64,000 nucleotides of DNA from Salipiger sp. CCB-MM3 (GTDB lineage: Bacteria; Pseudomonadota; Alphaproteobacteria; Rhodobacterales; Rhodobacteraceae), in the NCBI RefSeq assembly GCF_001687105.1, contig NZ_CP014600.1:124001-188000 (forward strand), in the 5' to 3' direction. A model generated the notes under the pieces. That model was not told the origin of the DNA, did no database searches, and was given only the letters and a program-made list of their open reading frames with translations. The position numbers were made by a program, and so were the translations under genes. Shown here one piece after another: positions 8,729 through 18,016 of this stretch (position 1 is the stretch's first letter; each line of letters begins with the position of its first letter).

Positions 8729-10102
8729 TCATCCGACGGAGGGTCTTCTCTGTGCCCAAGGATGCGCCTCTTCATAATGCTTGGCGAGGGTGACCAGATC
8801 CCAGTCCTGACCGAATGGGGCGATCATCTGGAAGCCGATCGGCATGCCGTCCGCTGCCGGATCGCAGGGGATCGCGATGGCGGGCAGGCCGCAGCCATTG
8901 ACGAAGCCGGTGAAGGCGCGGTGATAGCCGGGGCCGAACTCATCGGCTTTCCAAGGCATCGCCCCCGCCGCAGGGGTCATGACGTAGTCATAGGTCTCGA
9001 AGGCGGTGGCCATTTGCTCATAGAGCGTGCGGAACCCTGCCAGTGCTTCGACGTAGTCCACCGCGCTCAGCGACTGGCCGGTCTTGATCATCGGCGGATA
9101 GGGCGCGCCCACCTTGCCCTCCCAGTCGATGTCCCGCAGCAGCCACGCAAGACCGGCGCCGCCGATCATCGGCCAGTATTTTTCGAAGATCGACACGTCG
9201 ATGGGCGCCTCGCCCACGGTCACATCATAGCCGAGCGCCCGCAGGTTGTCGCAGGCGGCGGCGCAGCTTTCCGCAATGGGTGCCTCGACCGTCTGGCCGA
9301 GAAACTGCGGCACATAGAGGATGCGCGCACCGGGTTTCGGCGTGCCGATCTCGCCCTTCTCAAAGCCGAAGGACGCGCGATCAAGCGGGTGCGGTCCCTC
9401 GATTGCCGAGAGGGTCATGGCAAGATCGTCGACGGTGCGTGCAATGGGGCCGATGATCTCGAAATCATGCAGGATCTGCGGCAGGCCGTTGATCCGCGCG
9501 ACCCGGCCCGTGGTCGGCTTCAGCCCTACAAGGTTGTTATAAGAGGCCGGACGCCGGATCGAGCCGCCGCCATCGGTACCAAGCGTCACCGGCCCCGCAC
9601 CCGCAGCCACAGCCGCTGCGCCGCCGCCGGTAGAGGCGCCGGGCGTCAGTTCGGGGTTCCAGGGGTTGCGGGTGGTGCCGAAGGCAAGGGTGCTGACGTT
9701 GCCGCGGCCCATGGTGAATTCGGAGACGTTGGTCTTGCCCAGCAGCACCGCGCCCTGCGCACGCAGGCGGGCAACCGGGGTTTCGTCCTTCTCGGGGACC
9801 TGCCCCTCGAACAGCGTGCTGCCCCAAGCGCAGGGCATGCCCATTACGGTGATGTTGTCCTTGACCGACACTGGCACGCCATCGAAGGCCCCAAGCGGCG
9901 TGCCATTGGCAAAGCGCGCGTCGGCTTCGGCGGCGCTGGCCTTGGCGCCTTCAACGTCGAGATGGGCAAAGAGATTGAGGACCGGGTTCACCGCCTCGAT
10001 GCGGCTCAGCACAGAGGCAAGCGCCTCGCTTGGCGTGAGCGTGCCATTACGGAAGGCGCTGGCAAGCTCGGATGCGGTGAGTGTCCAGGGGTCGGCAGTC
10101 AT
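8729..10102 (-). CDS. Amidase (amidase signature family)
   Basis: A 457-residue amidase-signature hydrolase. The Lys of the Ser-cisSer-Lys triad is in GVPVSVKDNITV, the cis-Ser in the altered loop TPGASTGGGAAA (usually GGSSGGS), and the nucleophilic Ser in TDGGGSIRRPAS. I chose the ATG at 10102 because the protein then begins MTADPWTLTASELA like its family, with GGAAC upstream; an in-frame ATG at 10138 would add 12 unlikely residues. It is the last gene of an eight-gene minus-strand operon with a dipeptide-type ABC transporter, and probably hydrolyses an imported amide or peptide-like compound in the cytoplasm. Confidence 0.9.
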   Translation of the reverse strand: MTADPWTLTASELASAFRNGTLTPSEALASVLSRIEAVNPVLNLFAHLDVEGAKASAAEADARFANGTPLGAFDGVPVSVKDNITVMGMPCAWGSTLFEGQVPEKDETPVARLRAQGAVLLGKTNVSEFTMGRGNVSTLAFGTTRNPWNPELTPGASTGGGAAAVAAGAGPVTLGTDGGGSIRRPASYNNLVGLKPTTGRVARINGLPQILHDFEIIGPIARTVDDLAMTLSAIEGPHPLDRASFGFEKGEIGTPKPGARILYVPQFLGQTVEAPIAESCAAACDNLRALGYDVTVGEAPIDVSIFEKYWPMIGGAGLAWLLRDIDWEGKVGAPYPPMIKTGQSLSAVDYVEALAGFRTLYEQMATAFETYDYVMTPAAGAMPWKADEFGPGYHRAFTGFVNGCGLPAIAIPCDPAADGMPIGFQMIAPFGQDWDLVTLAKHYEEAHPWAQRRPSVG

Positions 10103-10144
10103 GATCGTTCCATTGCTAGGAGGAAGGGCGGCGCGCATGTTGCG

Positions 10145-11218
10145 TCACGCCCTGCGGGAGGAGGGGCTTTCAGGGTCTTTTTCGGTGCGGCGCAACCACA
10201 AGGGCGCAAGCAGCATCAGGCCGAGAAGGCGCAACACATGATGGACGCTGACGAAACTGGGGTCCAGATTGAGCGTATAGGCCATGACCGTCATTGCCTC
10301 GATTCCGCCTGGTGCATAGGCAAGCCAGACCTCGACGAAGGGCAGGCCAAGCATCAGGTGGGTGACGGCGGCGAATCCGGCGGCGACCAGCACGGCAATC
10401 AGCACGGCGCCAAGGGCAGGGAGGATGGCGCGGGACAGCATCGAGAGGTCGACCATCGACACCCGCGCACCGATCAGGACCCCCACGAGCACCAGCGCCA
10501 AGATCTGCAGCACCGGCGGCAGCGCACCGCTGGCCAGCCCCGCGCCATGCATCAGCGTAGAGACCACCATCGGCCCGATCAGTGCGCCGCCCGGCACCTT
10601 GAGCTTGGTGCAGATCTGCCCGGCGGCAAAGCCGAGCACAAAAAGCAGCCCGAGGTCCAGCGGCGCGGCCACGGTGCGGGCAGACTGGTCGCCGGTGACC
10701 GGGGTGATGACCATCAGCAGCGGCACACAGGCGACCAGCACGATCTGCCGCACGATCTGCGCCACCGCCACATCCGGGAAGCGCCCGTTGCGCTGCTCGG
10801 AGGCCATCAGCAGTACCGCCGTCAGCGCTCCGGGCACCGAGCTCAGCCGCGCGGTCGTCGAGTCCCACCCGTGCATTTTTCGCAGGTAAAGGCTTGAGGC
10901 CCCCATGGTGGCGATGACCGAAACCGCAAGCAAAGCAAGGCTGAGCGGCCATGCGCTTGCGTTGGCCAGCACCGCCGGAGAAATGCCGCTGCCCATTGAG
11001 ATGCCGAGCGCCACAAAGATGAAGCTGCGCAGCAGCGGCGGGATCTTCGCGCCGTGGCCGGTAAGGCTGAGCGCGACAGAGACCGCCATCGCGCCGCACA
11101 TCCAGCCCGCCGGGAAATTCGCCAGTTCCAGCGCAAGCCCCGCCAGCGCGGCCAGCGCCGCTTTGGGCGCGAGCGCGGCGTAGGGGCGCATCTGCGCCGC
11201 GAGAGTGTCTTTTCGCAT
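10145..11218 (-). CDS. AbrB-family membrane protein (putative regulator/transporter)
   Basis: A 357-residue integral membrane protein with about 10-12 hydrophobic segments arranged as two similar halves. Each half contains a GxxxG-rich helix (for example GALIGPMVVSTLMHGAGL near residue 215). This is the AbrB/putative ammonia monooxygenase family, which despite its old name is a membrane protein of uncertain transport function. I chose the ATG at 11218, which starts MRKDTLAAQ, 11 bases after the stop of the upstream amidase; the open frame extends further but those residues come from the amidase region. Its place between two amidases suggests handling of the substrate, product or released ammonium, but this is inference. 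Confidence 0.85.
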   Translation of the reverse strand: MRKDTLAAQMRPYAALAPKAALAALAGLALELANFPAGWMCGAMAVSVALSLTGHGAKIPPLLRSFIFVALGISMGSGISPAVLANASAWPLSLALLAVSVIATMGASSLYLRKMHGWDSTTARLSSVPGALTAVLLMASEQRNGRFPDVAVAQIVRQIVLVACVPLLMVITPVTGDQSARTVAAPLDLGLLFVLGFAAGQICTKLKVPGGALIGPMVVSTLMHGAGLASGALPPVLQILALVLVGVLIGARVSMVDLSMLSRAILPALGAVLIAVLVAAGFAAVTHLMLGLPFVEVWLAYAPGGIEAMTVMAYTLNLDPSFVSVHHVLRLLGLMLLAPLWLRRTEKDPESPSSRRA

Positions 11219-11229
11219 CGGTCCGGACG

Positions 11230-12642
11230 TCACGACATGCAGCCGGGGCGCTTGCCGCCAAGCGGGTCCGTCGCCTCGAGGGCGGCACCCAGCGTCAGCA
11301 GCATATCTTCCGACCCGAGGTCGCCGACAAGCTGGATGCCCACGGGCATGCCGGATGCAGAGAGCCCCGCAGCGATGGCCAGACCCGGCGCGCCGCAGGC
11401 GTTGACCCACCCGGTGTAGGCGGCATGGCCGCGCGGGCCCGCCTCGATGCCGTCGATGAGCTTGGGGAAAACCTCGTCACGGGGCCACGGGTTGGCGGCA
11501 GAAGCAGGCGTGACGATCACGTCCCACTGTTTGAATGCCACGCCCACGTCAGCGCGCAGCTGTGCGATCGCGCCGAGCAGGCCAAGGTAATCGCTTGCCA
11601 CGATGCCCGCTCCGGCCTCGGCCTGCTGCACGAAGGGGGCAGAGACCTTTGCGGCAAACTCCGGCTCGCGCGCGGCAATCATGGCAAGGCCGACATTGCC
11701 GATCATGCCCCAGCGCGACAGCACGGGGCCGGTGTCGAAGGGCAGGTCATCTGCAACGCTCACCGAATGGCCGAGGGTCTCCATCTGCTGCACCAGCTTG
11801 TCGCAGGCGGCAAGGATGTCGGGTTCGACCGGCGCGCCGGGCAGGCGCGGCACATAGAGGATGCGCAGGCCGCGCTGTTCGGCACCGAGAGCGTCCGGTA
11901 TCATGGGGAACCCGCGCGAGGCCGGGTCACGCGGATCGGCACCGGCCAGCACCGACATCGCAAGGTGCAGGTCGTCGGCGCTGCGCGCGAGCGGGCCGAC
12001 CACCTCGGCGTCGAGCAGGATGGCGGGGAAGCCTTCGCCGCGCGCGATCCGCCCTATGGAGGGTTTGATCCCGGCGATTCCGGCAAAGCCCGCAGGCCGC
12101 CGGATCGAGCCGCCGCCGTCGGTTCCCAGCGCCAGCGGCGCAAGGCCCGCTGAGACCGCCGTCACTGCGCCGCCGCTCGACCCGCCCGGGGTCAGCGCGG
12201 GGTTCCATGGGTTGCCGGTGCTGCCATAGACGCTGTTCGCGGTGTAGCCGCGCAGGGTGAACTCGGGCACGTTGGTCTTGCCCAACAGCACCGCCCCGGC
12301 GGCGCGCAGCCGCGCCACGGGCAACTCGTCATGCGGGGCAACGTGATCGCGGTACAGCTCCGAGCCCCAGACTGCAGGCATGCCCTTGGCAAAGAGGTTG
12401 TCCTTCAGCGCCACTGGGATGCCGTCGAGCGCCGACAGCGGTGCGCCTTGGGTAAAGCGGACGTCGGATGCGGCAGCCGCCGCGCGCGCCTCGTCGGTTG
12501 CGACAAAGGTAAAGGCGTTGAGCTCGGGGTCGATGCGGGCGATGCGCTCGAGATGATGCTCAAGCAGGGCGGTCGCGGTGAAGGTGCCGTCGCGCAGGCC
12601 CTTGGCCATATCGCGCAGGCTCAGAAGGTGAAGGTCGGTCAT
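11230..12642 (-). CDS. Amidase (amidase signature family), second copy
   Basis: A 470-residue amidase-signature enzyme, a paralogue of the one at 8729-10102. The catalytic Lys is in GIPVALKDNLFAKG, the cis-Ser in TPGGSSGGAVTAV and the nucleophilic Ser in TDGGGSIRRPAGF, so all three residues are present. Here the loop is the canonical GGSSGG, unlike its partner. It follows the ABC permease gene by 30 bases and belongs to the same operon. The two amidases probably act on related substrates or on successive steps. Confidence 0.9.
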   Translation of the reverse strand: MTDLHLLSLRDMAKGLRDGTFTATALLEHHLERIARIDPELNAFTFVATDEARAAAAASDVRFTQGAPLSALDGIPVALKDNLFAKGMPAVWGSELYRDHVAPHDELPVARLRAAGAVLLGKTNVPEFTLRGYTANSVYGSTGNPWNPALTPGGSSGGAVTAVSAGLAPLALGTDGGGSIRRPAGFAGIAGIKPSIGRIARGEGFPAILLDAEVVGPLARSADDLHLAMSVLAGADPRDPASRGFPMIPDALGAEQRGLRILYVPRLPGAPVEPDILAACDKLVQQMETLGHSVSVADDLPFDTGPVLSRWGMIGNVGLAMIAAREPEFAAKVSAPFVQQAEAGAGIVASDYLGLLGAIAQLRADVGVAFKQWDVIVTPASAANPWPRDEVFPKLIDGIEAGPRGHAAYTGWVNACGAPGLAIAAGLSASGMPVGIQLVGDLGSEDMLLTLGAALEATDPLGGKRPGCMS

Positions 12643-12672
12643 GTGGGTGCCTCTTTCAGTCGTAGTGCGGCA

Positions 12673-13560
12673 TCAGCGGCGGTTGCCCGCTTCGAAGCGG
12701 GCCCGGAGCCCTTCGCCCAGCAGGGCGATGCCCGCGACGAGGATGAAGATCGCGGCGCCCGGGAAGTTCACGAGCCATGGTTCGAAGAAGACGAAGTCCT
12801 TGGATTCCGCGATCATCAGTCCCCAAGACGTCGCTGGCGGACGGATGCCGAGGCCAAGGAAGGACAGCGCCGCCTCAAGCATGATGGCATGGGCCATCTC
12901 CAGCGTGGCGACGATGACAAGCGGGGCGGGCAGGTTGGGCAGGATCTCGGATATGAGGATCCGTCCGTCAGAGAACCCAGCCGCCTGCGCTGCCTGCACG
13001 AACTCCGCCTGCCGCAGCCGCATGGTTAGGGCTCGCGTCACCACAAGGAACTGATCCCACAGGAAAAAGGCGAGGATCAGCATCATCAGCCCCAGCGAGT
13101 TGCCCAGCAGCCCCACCAGCGCCACGGCGGCGAGCATGATCGGCAGACTGAGCCGGACGTTGAGCAAGAACATCACCGCCGCATCCACCCGGCCGCCAAA
13201 GAACCCGGCGGCGAGGCCGAGCGAGATGCCGATGGTCGCCGAGATGGCGATGGTGCCAAAGCCCACGACCAGCGACATGCGCGCACCATAGAGCAGGCGG
13301 CTGAGCACGTCGCGCCCAAGGTGGTCGGTGCCCAGCGGGTGCTCCCATGTGCCGCCCATGAAAGCGGGGCGGATCATCCGATCGGCCAGCGATTGCGTAT
13401 AGGGTGAATGCGGTGCCAGCACCGGTGCAAAGATGGCGACGGCCAGCACAAGCAGCAGGATGGCGGCGCCGATCCACAGCCCAAGGTTGCCAGCGAGGGG
13501 GCGCAGGCGCAGCCGGAACAGGCCCGCTGGGGCGGTCTGCGCAGGTACAGTGTTGGGCAT
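12673..13560 (-). CDS. ABC transporter permease, DppC type
   Basis: A 295-residue inner-membrane permease of the dipeptide/oligopeptide/nickel class. It has an N-terminal membrane segment (near 30-50), the FMGGTWEHPLGTDHLGRDVLSRLLYGARMSL segment typical of DppC/OppC, and the EAA-type coupling loop (EFVQAAQAAGFSDGRILISEILPN) facing the ATPases. The start at 13560 (MPNTVPAQ) is preferred over the longer open frame because the extra 94 residues are arginine-rich noise from the dppB region. It pairs with the permease encoded immediately upstream. Confidence 0.92.
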   Translation of the reverse strand: MPNTVPAQTAPAGLFRLRLRPLAGNLGLWIGAAILLLVLAVAIFAPVLAPHSPYTQSLADRMIRPAFMGGTWEHPLGTDHLGRDVLSRLLYGARMSLVVGFGTIAISATIGISLGLAAGFFGGRVDAAVMFLLNVRLSLPIMLAAVALVGLLGNSLGLMMLILAFFLWDQFLVVTRALTMRLRQAEFVQAAQAAGFSDGRILISEILPNLPAPLVIVATLEMAHAIMLEAALSFLGLGIRPPATSWGLMIAESKDFVFFEPWLVNFPGAAIFILVAGIALLGEGLRARFEAGNRR

Positions 13561-13565
13561 CAAGG

Positions 13566-14483
13566 TCACTCCAGCCGAATTCGCGGATCGATGGCGCGGT
13601 TGAGAAGATCGGCCAGAAGGGTCAGCAGGACATAGGCCGCCGACACGGTGAGCACTGCCGATTGCACCACCGGGTAGTCGTTTTGATTGATGGCTTCCCA
13701 TGTCAGGTAGCCGATGCCGTTGATGGCAAAGATGGTCTCGATCACCACCGATCCGCCCAGCAAAAAGCCGAACTGCACCGAAGCCACGGCGACCACAGGC
13801 ACCAGCGTGTTGCGCAGTGCGTGGCCAAGATAGACCTGCCACCGCCGCAGCCCCTTGGCGCGGGCGGTGCGGATATAGTCAGAACCCATGACCTCGATCA
13901 TCCCCGCTCGGGTGATACGGATCAGCGCGGGCATGGCGTAAAAGCCAAGCGCAAGCGCAGGCATCAGCAGGTGCTGAAGGTCGGTGCCGCCGGTGATCGG
14001 CAGCCAGCGCAGGGTCAGCCCGAACAGCAGGATCAGCAGGAAGGCGAGCCAGAAGATCGGCGTGGCACCCCCGATCAGCGCCACCAGCAGCACCGCGCGG
14101 TCGAGCGTGCCGCCCGGTCGGAGCCCGGCGGCCATGCCCATGGGGATCGCCAGCGCCAGTGCAAAGCCGATGGCCATGGCACCAAGCGCCAGCGTCACCG
14201 GCATCCGCTCGAGGATAAGGCGGGTGACGTCCTGCCCGTAGTAGAACGACCGGCCCATATCGCCGCGCAGCAGGTCTCCGAGCCAGCTTAGATATTGGAT
14301 CGCGATAGGCCGGTCCCAACCATATTGGGCGCGCAGGAACTCGACGTAATCCGCGCCCGAGCCCTCACCCGCCAGCGAGATCGCCAAGTCGCCCGACAGT
14401 TTCAGCATGGTGAAGCTGAGCGCCGAAATGGTCAGCAGGACCAGCACGGCCAGCAGGCAGCGGCGGATGAGGAAGCGTTTCAT
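13566..14483 (-). CDS. ABC transporter permease, DppB type
   Basis: A 305-residue permease with six predicted membrane segments. It has the DppB/OppB beginning MKRFLIRRCLLAVLVLLTISALSF and the coupling loop DYIRTARAKGLRRWQVYLGHALRN near residue 195. The start at 14483 was chosen from this conserved opening. Its stop lies 5 bases before the DppC start and its start 7 bases after the binding-protein stop, so the transporter genes are very tightly packed. Confidence 0.93.
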   Translation of the reverse strand: MKRFLIRRCLLAVLVLLTISALSFTMLKLSGDLAISLAGEGSGADYVEFLRAQYGWDRPIAIQYLSWLGDLLRGDMGRSFYYGQDVTRLILERMPVTLALGAMAIGFALALAIPMGMAAGLRPGGTLDRAVLLVALIGGATPIFWLAFLLILLFGLTLRWLPITGGTDLQHLLMPALALGFYAMPALIRITRAGMIEVMGSDYIRTARAKGLRRWQVYLGHALRNTLVPVVAVASVQFGFLLGGSVVIETIFAINGIGYLTWEAINQNDYPVVQSAVLTVSAAYVLLTLLADLLNRAIDPRIRLE

Positions 14484-14490
14484 GGTGCGA

Positions 14491-16032
14491 TCACTTCCAG
14501 GTGGCGCGCCAGAACTCGACGTTCTCGTCGTCGGGGACGGGCACATCGACATCCGAGGACATCACGTAGTTGATCGGCACGGTGAAGAGCGGCGCCCAAT
14601 AGGCCTTGTCGGCGATCTGTTTGAGCGCGGTCGAGAAGAGCTCGGCCCGGCGGTCCTGATCGGCGATGCGCCCGGCTTCCTGAATGGCTTCGGTCACCAC
14701 GGGGTCGCGGGACTGATCGTCGGGACTTTCGCCAAAGAAGAAGGTGGTGATCGCACCGGCATCGGCCACGCCAGCCGAGCCGAAGTCGTCAATGACCAAC
14801 GGCGTCTGGTGGTCGCGGCGCGACTGGATCACCGCCGAATACTGCTGCCACACGAGGTTGCCGCGGATGCCGATCTCGGACAGGTAGCCAAGGATCGCCT
14901 CTGCCACGGGGCGAGAGCGATAGCCGTAGATGTCGATGTCGAAGCCGTCGGCGTACCCTGCCTCGGCCATCAACGCGCGGGCCGCCTCGGGGTCGTAGTC
15001 ATATTCGGTCACATCCTGCTCGCAACCGTATTGCGCCGGGTTGCAGGCCGAGGGGATGGTTTCCGACGAGCCGCCGATCAGCGACTTGGCAATCGCCTCA
15101 CGGTCGATGGCATGGGCGATCGCTTTGCGCACACGCACATCGGTCAGCGGGCCCTCGGCATCGGTGAGGCCAGCGGCATCCATGGTCAGGAACGCGACGC
15201 GGAAGGTCGGCGCGTTGATCACCTCGAGATTGGGCATCTGCGCCAGCTTCTGCGCCTGATCATCGGGGATGTACCATGCCCAGTCGATGCCGCCCGAGAT
15301 CAGCTCGGCGACTTGGGTGTTCACGTCGGGAATGGCGCGGTAAATCAGCGTGCCGATCTCTGGCACGTTCTTGGGGCCGTCTTTCATGTAGCCGTCGAAG
15401 GCTTTGAAGACGATGTCGTTGCCGTCCTTGCCCTCGATCATATAGGGGCCCGAGCCGACGGGATGTTCGGCGAACTCCTGCAGGCCGACCTTCTCGCGAT
15501 AGGCTTTCGGCAGGATGGGCAGCTGCACGATGTATTGCATCGCGAGCGGGGTCACTTCCTTGGCGATGACACGAACGGTGTAGTCGTCGACCACCTGCAC
15601 GTCGTCGATCCAGCCGGGCGTGGTGCGGTTGAAGACGTTGTTTTCCGGGTTGGCGGCGTAGAGGAACGTATAGGCCACATCCTCGGCAGTGAGCGGATCG
15701 CCGTTGTGGAAGGTCACATCGTCGCGCAGCTTGAACTCATAGGTCAGGTCGTCGATCTGCGACCATTCCTTGGCGATCAGCGGCTCGAGCTCGAAAGTCT
15801 CGGTGTTGCGGTAGACCAGCGTGTCATAGGCAAGCAGCCCCAGCAAAAAGCCCTCGCGCCCCGGCGCATGGTAGCGGTCGAGGCTCGGCAGTTGCGCGCG
15901 GAAGGCGGCGACAAGCGTGTCGTTGGATTGATCCGCCAGCGCGGGGCCTGCGGGCAGGGCAGTCAGCGCGGTGCTGGCCGCAAGGGCGGCCATGGCAAGC
16001 CGCCGGGTGAGTTTCATGGAAAGGGAAGGCAT
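14491..16032 (-). CDS. ABC transporter substrate-binding protein, family 5 (peptide/nickel type)
   Basis: A 513-residue periplasmic binding protein with a signal peptide (TRRLAMAALAASTALTALPA, cut near ALADQS). Family-5 features are visible: EWSQIDDLTYEFKLRDDVTFHNGDPLTAEDV near residues 80-110 and a KAIAHAIDREAIAKSLIGG segment near 300. It captures a peptide-like or amide solute for the adjacent permeases. ATG codons at 16032 and 16017 are both possible starts; neither has a clear ribosome-binding site. No metal-ligand signature is evident, so the ligand is unknown, with amides or small peptides suggested by the co-operonic amidases. Confidence 0.92.
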   Translation of the reverse strand: MPSLSMKLTRRLAMAALAASTALTALPAGPALADQSNDTLVAAFRAQLPSLDRYHAPGREGFLLGLLAYDTLVYRNTETFELEPLIAKEWSQIDDLTYEFKLRDDVTFHNGDPLTAEDVAYTFLYAANPENNVFNRTTPGWIDDVQVVDDYTVRVIAKEVTPLAMQYIVQLPILPKAYREKVGLQEFAEHPVGSGPYMIEGKDGNDIVFKAFDGYMKDGPKNVPEIGTLIYRAIPDVNTQVAELISGGIDWAWYIPDDQAQKLAQMPNLEVINAPTFRVAFLTMDAAGLTDAEGPLTDVRVRKAIAHAIDREAIAKSLIGGSSETIPSACNPAQYGCEQDVTEYDYDPEAARALMAEAGYADGFDIDIYGYRSRPVAEAILGYLSEIGIRGNLVWQQYSAVIQSRRDHQTPLVIDDFGSAGVADAGAITTFFFGESPDDQSRDPVVTEAIQEAGRIADQDRRAELFSTALKQIADKAYWAPLFTVPINYVMSSDVDVPVPDDENVEFWRATWK

Positions 16033-16082
16033 GGGAGGTATCCGGTTCTATCTGTTGGGGTTTGTGGTTTCTTCTTGGTTAT

Positions 16083-16892
16083 TCAGGGGCCCGCCGCGAT
16101 GCGGTCGAGCGCGGCGCGGGCGCGGTCCGGGTCGATGGGCAGCACCGCCGCGAGCAAGCCGCGCGTGTAGGCGTCGGAGGGGTTTTGCAGGACGGTCTCT
16201 GCCGGGCCGGTCTCGACCAGCTGACCGCAGTTCATCACCGCCACCCTGTCGGCGAGATGCGCCACGACGCCGATGTTGTGGGTGACCATCAGCACCGTGA
16301 GGTTCAGGCTCTGCTTCAACTCATCCAGCAGGTTGAGGATCTGCGCCTGCACCGACACGTCCAGTGCCGAGGTCGGCTCGTCACAGACAAGGATGCGCGG
16401 CTCTGCGATGAGGGCGCGGGCGATGGCCACGCGCTGACGCTGCCCGCCCGACAGCGCCGAGGCACGGCGGTCTGCCCAGGATGGCGCAAGGCCCACTTGT
16501 TCGAGCATCGCAGCCGCCTTCGGTGCCCAGGTCTCGCGCGCGACACCGCGTGCGATCAACGGCGCGGCGACGATGCGGCCAAGGCTCTGGCGTGGATTCA
16601 GCGAAGAATAGGGGTCCTGAAAGACCGGCTGCATCAGCTCGGCACGCTTCATCCGCGACCAGTGGCGCAGGTCGGCGCCAAAGCAATGCACGCGGCCCTC
16701 GTCCGGCTGTTGCAATCCAAGAAGGATGCGCGCCAGCGTGGATTTTCCCGACCCGCTCTCGCCGACGAGCGCCAGCGTCTCGCCCGCGTGCAGTCGCAGG
16801 GACACATCGCGCAGCGCGTGGGTGACATGGCCGCCGCGACCGGGAAACCTGCGCGAGACGTTCACCGCTTCAAGGGCGATCTGCTCAGACAT
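16083..16892 (-). CDS. ABC transporter ATP-binding protein, DppF type
   Basis: A 269-residue ATPase with Walker A GESGSGKST (near residue 45), signature ALSGGQRQRVAIARAL, Walker B ILVCDEPTSALD and the switch His in MVTHNIG. It powers the peptide-type importer. Its start overlaps the stop of the preceding ATPase gene by 8 bases. The short region after the ABC core fits the DppF-like subunit of the two-ATPase arrangement. Confidence 0.93.
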   Translation of the reverse strand: MSEQIALEAVNVSRRFPGRGGHVTHALRDVSLRLHAGETLALVGESGSGKSTLARILLGLQQPDEGRVHCFGADLRHWSRMKRAELMQPVFQDPYSSLNPRQSLGRIVAAPLIARGVARETWAPKAAAMLEQVGLAPSWADRRASALSGGQRQRVAIARALIAEPRILVCDEPTSALDVSVQAQILNLLDELKQSLNLTVLMVTHNIGVVAHLADRVAVMNCGQLVETGPAETVLQNPSDAYTRGLLAAVLPIDPDRARAALDRIAAGP

Positions 16893-17874
16893 GGGCGCGC
16901 TCCGGGATGTCCATGGTGGGGCGCAGGCAGCGGCAGATCTCGCTCGAGCCTTCGGGGTGCGCGGGGATCTCGGTCGTTGCGCAATGCGGCAGTTCCTCGG
17001 CGCAGCGCCCGGCGAAGGCGCAGCCCCGCATAGAGCCGATCAGGGTCGGCACGCGGCCCGGAATGCTGCCAAGCGCGCTGCGCGCCCGCTTGCGCGGGTC
17101 CGGCACGCAGGACAACAGCGCGCGGGTGTAGGGGTGGCTCGGGCTGAGGAGAACCTCGCGCACGGTGCCGGTTTCCACCACCTCACCCGCATACATGACG
17201 TTCACCCGGTCGGCGATGGCGGCCACCACGCCGAGATCGTGGGTGATCAGGATCAGCCCCACGCCATAGCGTGTTTGCAGACGCCGCAGAACCGCCAGAA
17301 CCTGCGCCTGCACCGTCACGTCGAGCGCGGTTGTCGGCTCGTCGGCAATGATGAGCTGCGGCTCGGCGATCAGCGCCATGGCGATCATCACCCGCTGGCG
17401 CAGACCTCCGGACAGCTCGTGCGGGTATTGGCTCAGCCGGGCAGCGGCATCGCGAATACCAACCTCTCCTAGCAGGGCAATGGCCCGCTCGCGCGCGGCG
17501 GCGGCAGAGCGCGAGACGTGGCGCAGGTAGGTCTCGGTCAGTTGCCGCCCGATGGTCAGCGTCGGGTTGAGGCCGGTCATCGGGTCCTGAAAGATCATCC
17601 CGATGCGCGCGCCGCGCAGGTCCTCCAGCGCGCGGGGCGACAGCGCGTCGATGTCCTTGCCCTCGAACCGCAGATAGTCGGCGCGGCGCTTTGCGGTGGC
17701 GGGCAGCAGGCCCAGCACCGCCATGGCGGTCATGGATTTGCCGCAGCCGCTCTCGCCGACGATGCACAGGGTCTCGCCGGGCTCGACGCTCAGGTCGACG
17801 CCGCGCACTGCGTGCAGCACGCCAGCGGGCGTATCGATGTCAACGCGCAGATCTTTGATGTCCAGTAACGCCAT
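16885..17874 (-). CDS. ABC transporter ATP-binding protein, DppD type
   Basis: A 329-residue ATPase with Walker A GESGCGKSM, signature ELSGGLRQRVMIAMAL, Walker B LIIADEPTTALD and the C-terminal oligopeptide-transporter extension. That extension carries Cys residues (MRGCAFAGRCAEELPHC) that bind an Fe-S cluster in some family members. It is the first gene of the minus-strand operon and is divergent from the LysR-type regulator, with about 140 bases of shared promoter region between them. Regulation by that LysR protein is likely from position. Confidence 0.93.
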   Translation of the reverse strand: MALLDIKDLRVDIDTPAGVLHAVRGVDLSVEPGETLCIVGESGCGKSMTAMAVLGLLPATAKRRADYLRFEGKDIDALSPRALEDLRGARIGMIFQDPMTGLNPTLTIGRQLTETYLRHVSRSAAAARERAIALLGEVGIRDAAARLSQYPHELSGGLRQRVMIAMALIAEPQLIIADEPTTALDVTVQAQVLAVLRRLQTRYGVGLILITHDLGVVAAIADRVNVMYAGEVVETGTVREVLLSPSHPYTRALLSCVPDPRKRARSALGSIPGRVPTLIGSMRGCAFAGRCAEELPHCATTEIPAHPEGSSEICRCLRPTMDIPERAHV

Positions 17875-18000
17875 GTGGTCGGGTCCGGGATGCTGAAATG
17901 AGTGGCCTCGAAGACGAGGCAGGCCCCGGCAGGCCGCGCGGGGATGCCCTGTTATTGCACCTCCGGATCATCATAAATAATACTAATGATCTATGTCGTC

Positions 18001-18016
18001 ATAAGGGGATGCTTAT
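18001..18016. promoter_or_regulatory. Palindromic site ATAAG-N6-CTTAT at the LysR start
   Basis: ATAAGGGGATGCTTAT is a palindrome with 5-bp arms. It differs at only three spacer positions from a site at 22036-22051 in front of the TAXI transporter genes. A T-N11/12-A arrangement is usual for LysR-family operators. The site overlaps the AGGGG ribosome-binding sequence and start codon of the regulator gene, so binding would also suggest autoregulation. Confidence 0.5.

Noticed and set aside
8502..8759. An 85-codon minus-strand frame after the catabolic operon terminator
   Set aside because: It has no family match or ribosome-binding site and overlaps the amidase end.
8762..10897. A 711-codon open frame on the plus strand
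   Set aside because: It runs antisense to the amidase and AbrB genes, both with complete motifs; its composition is that of a shadow frame.
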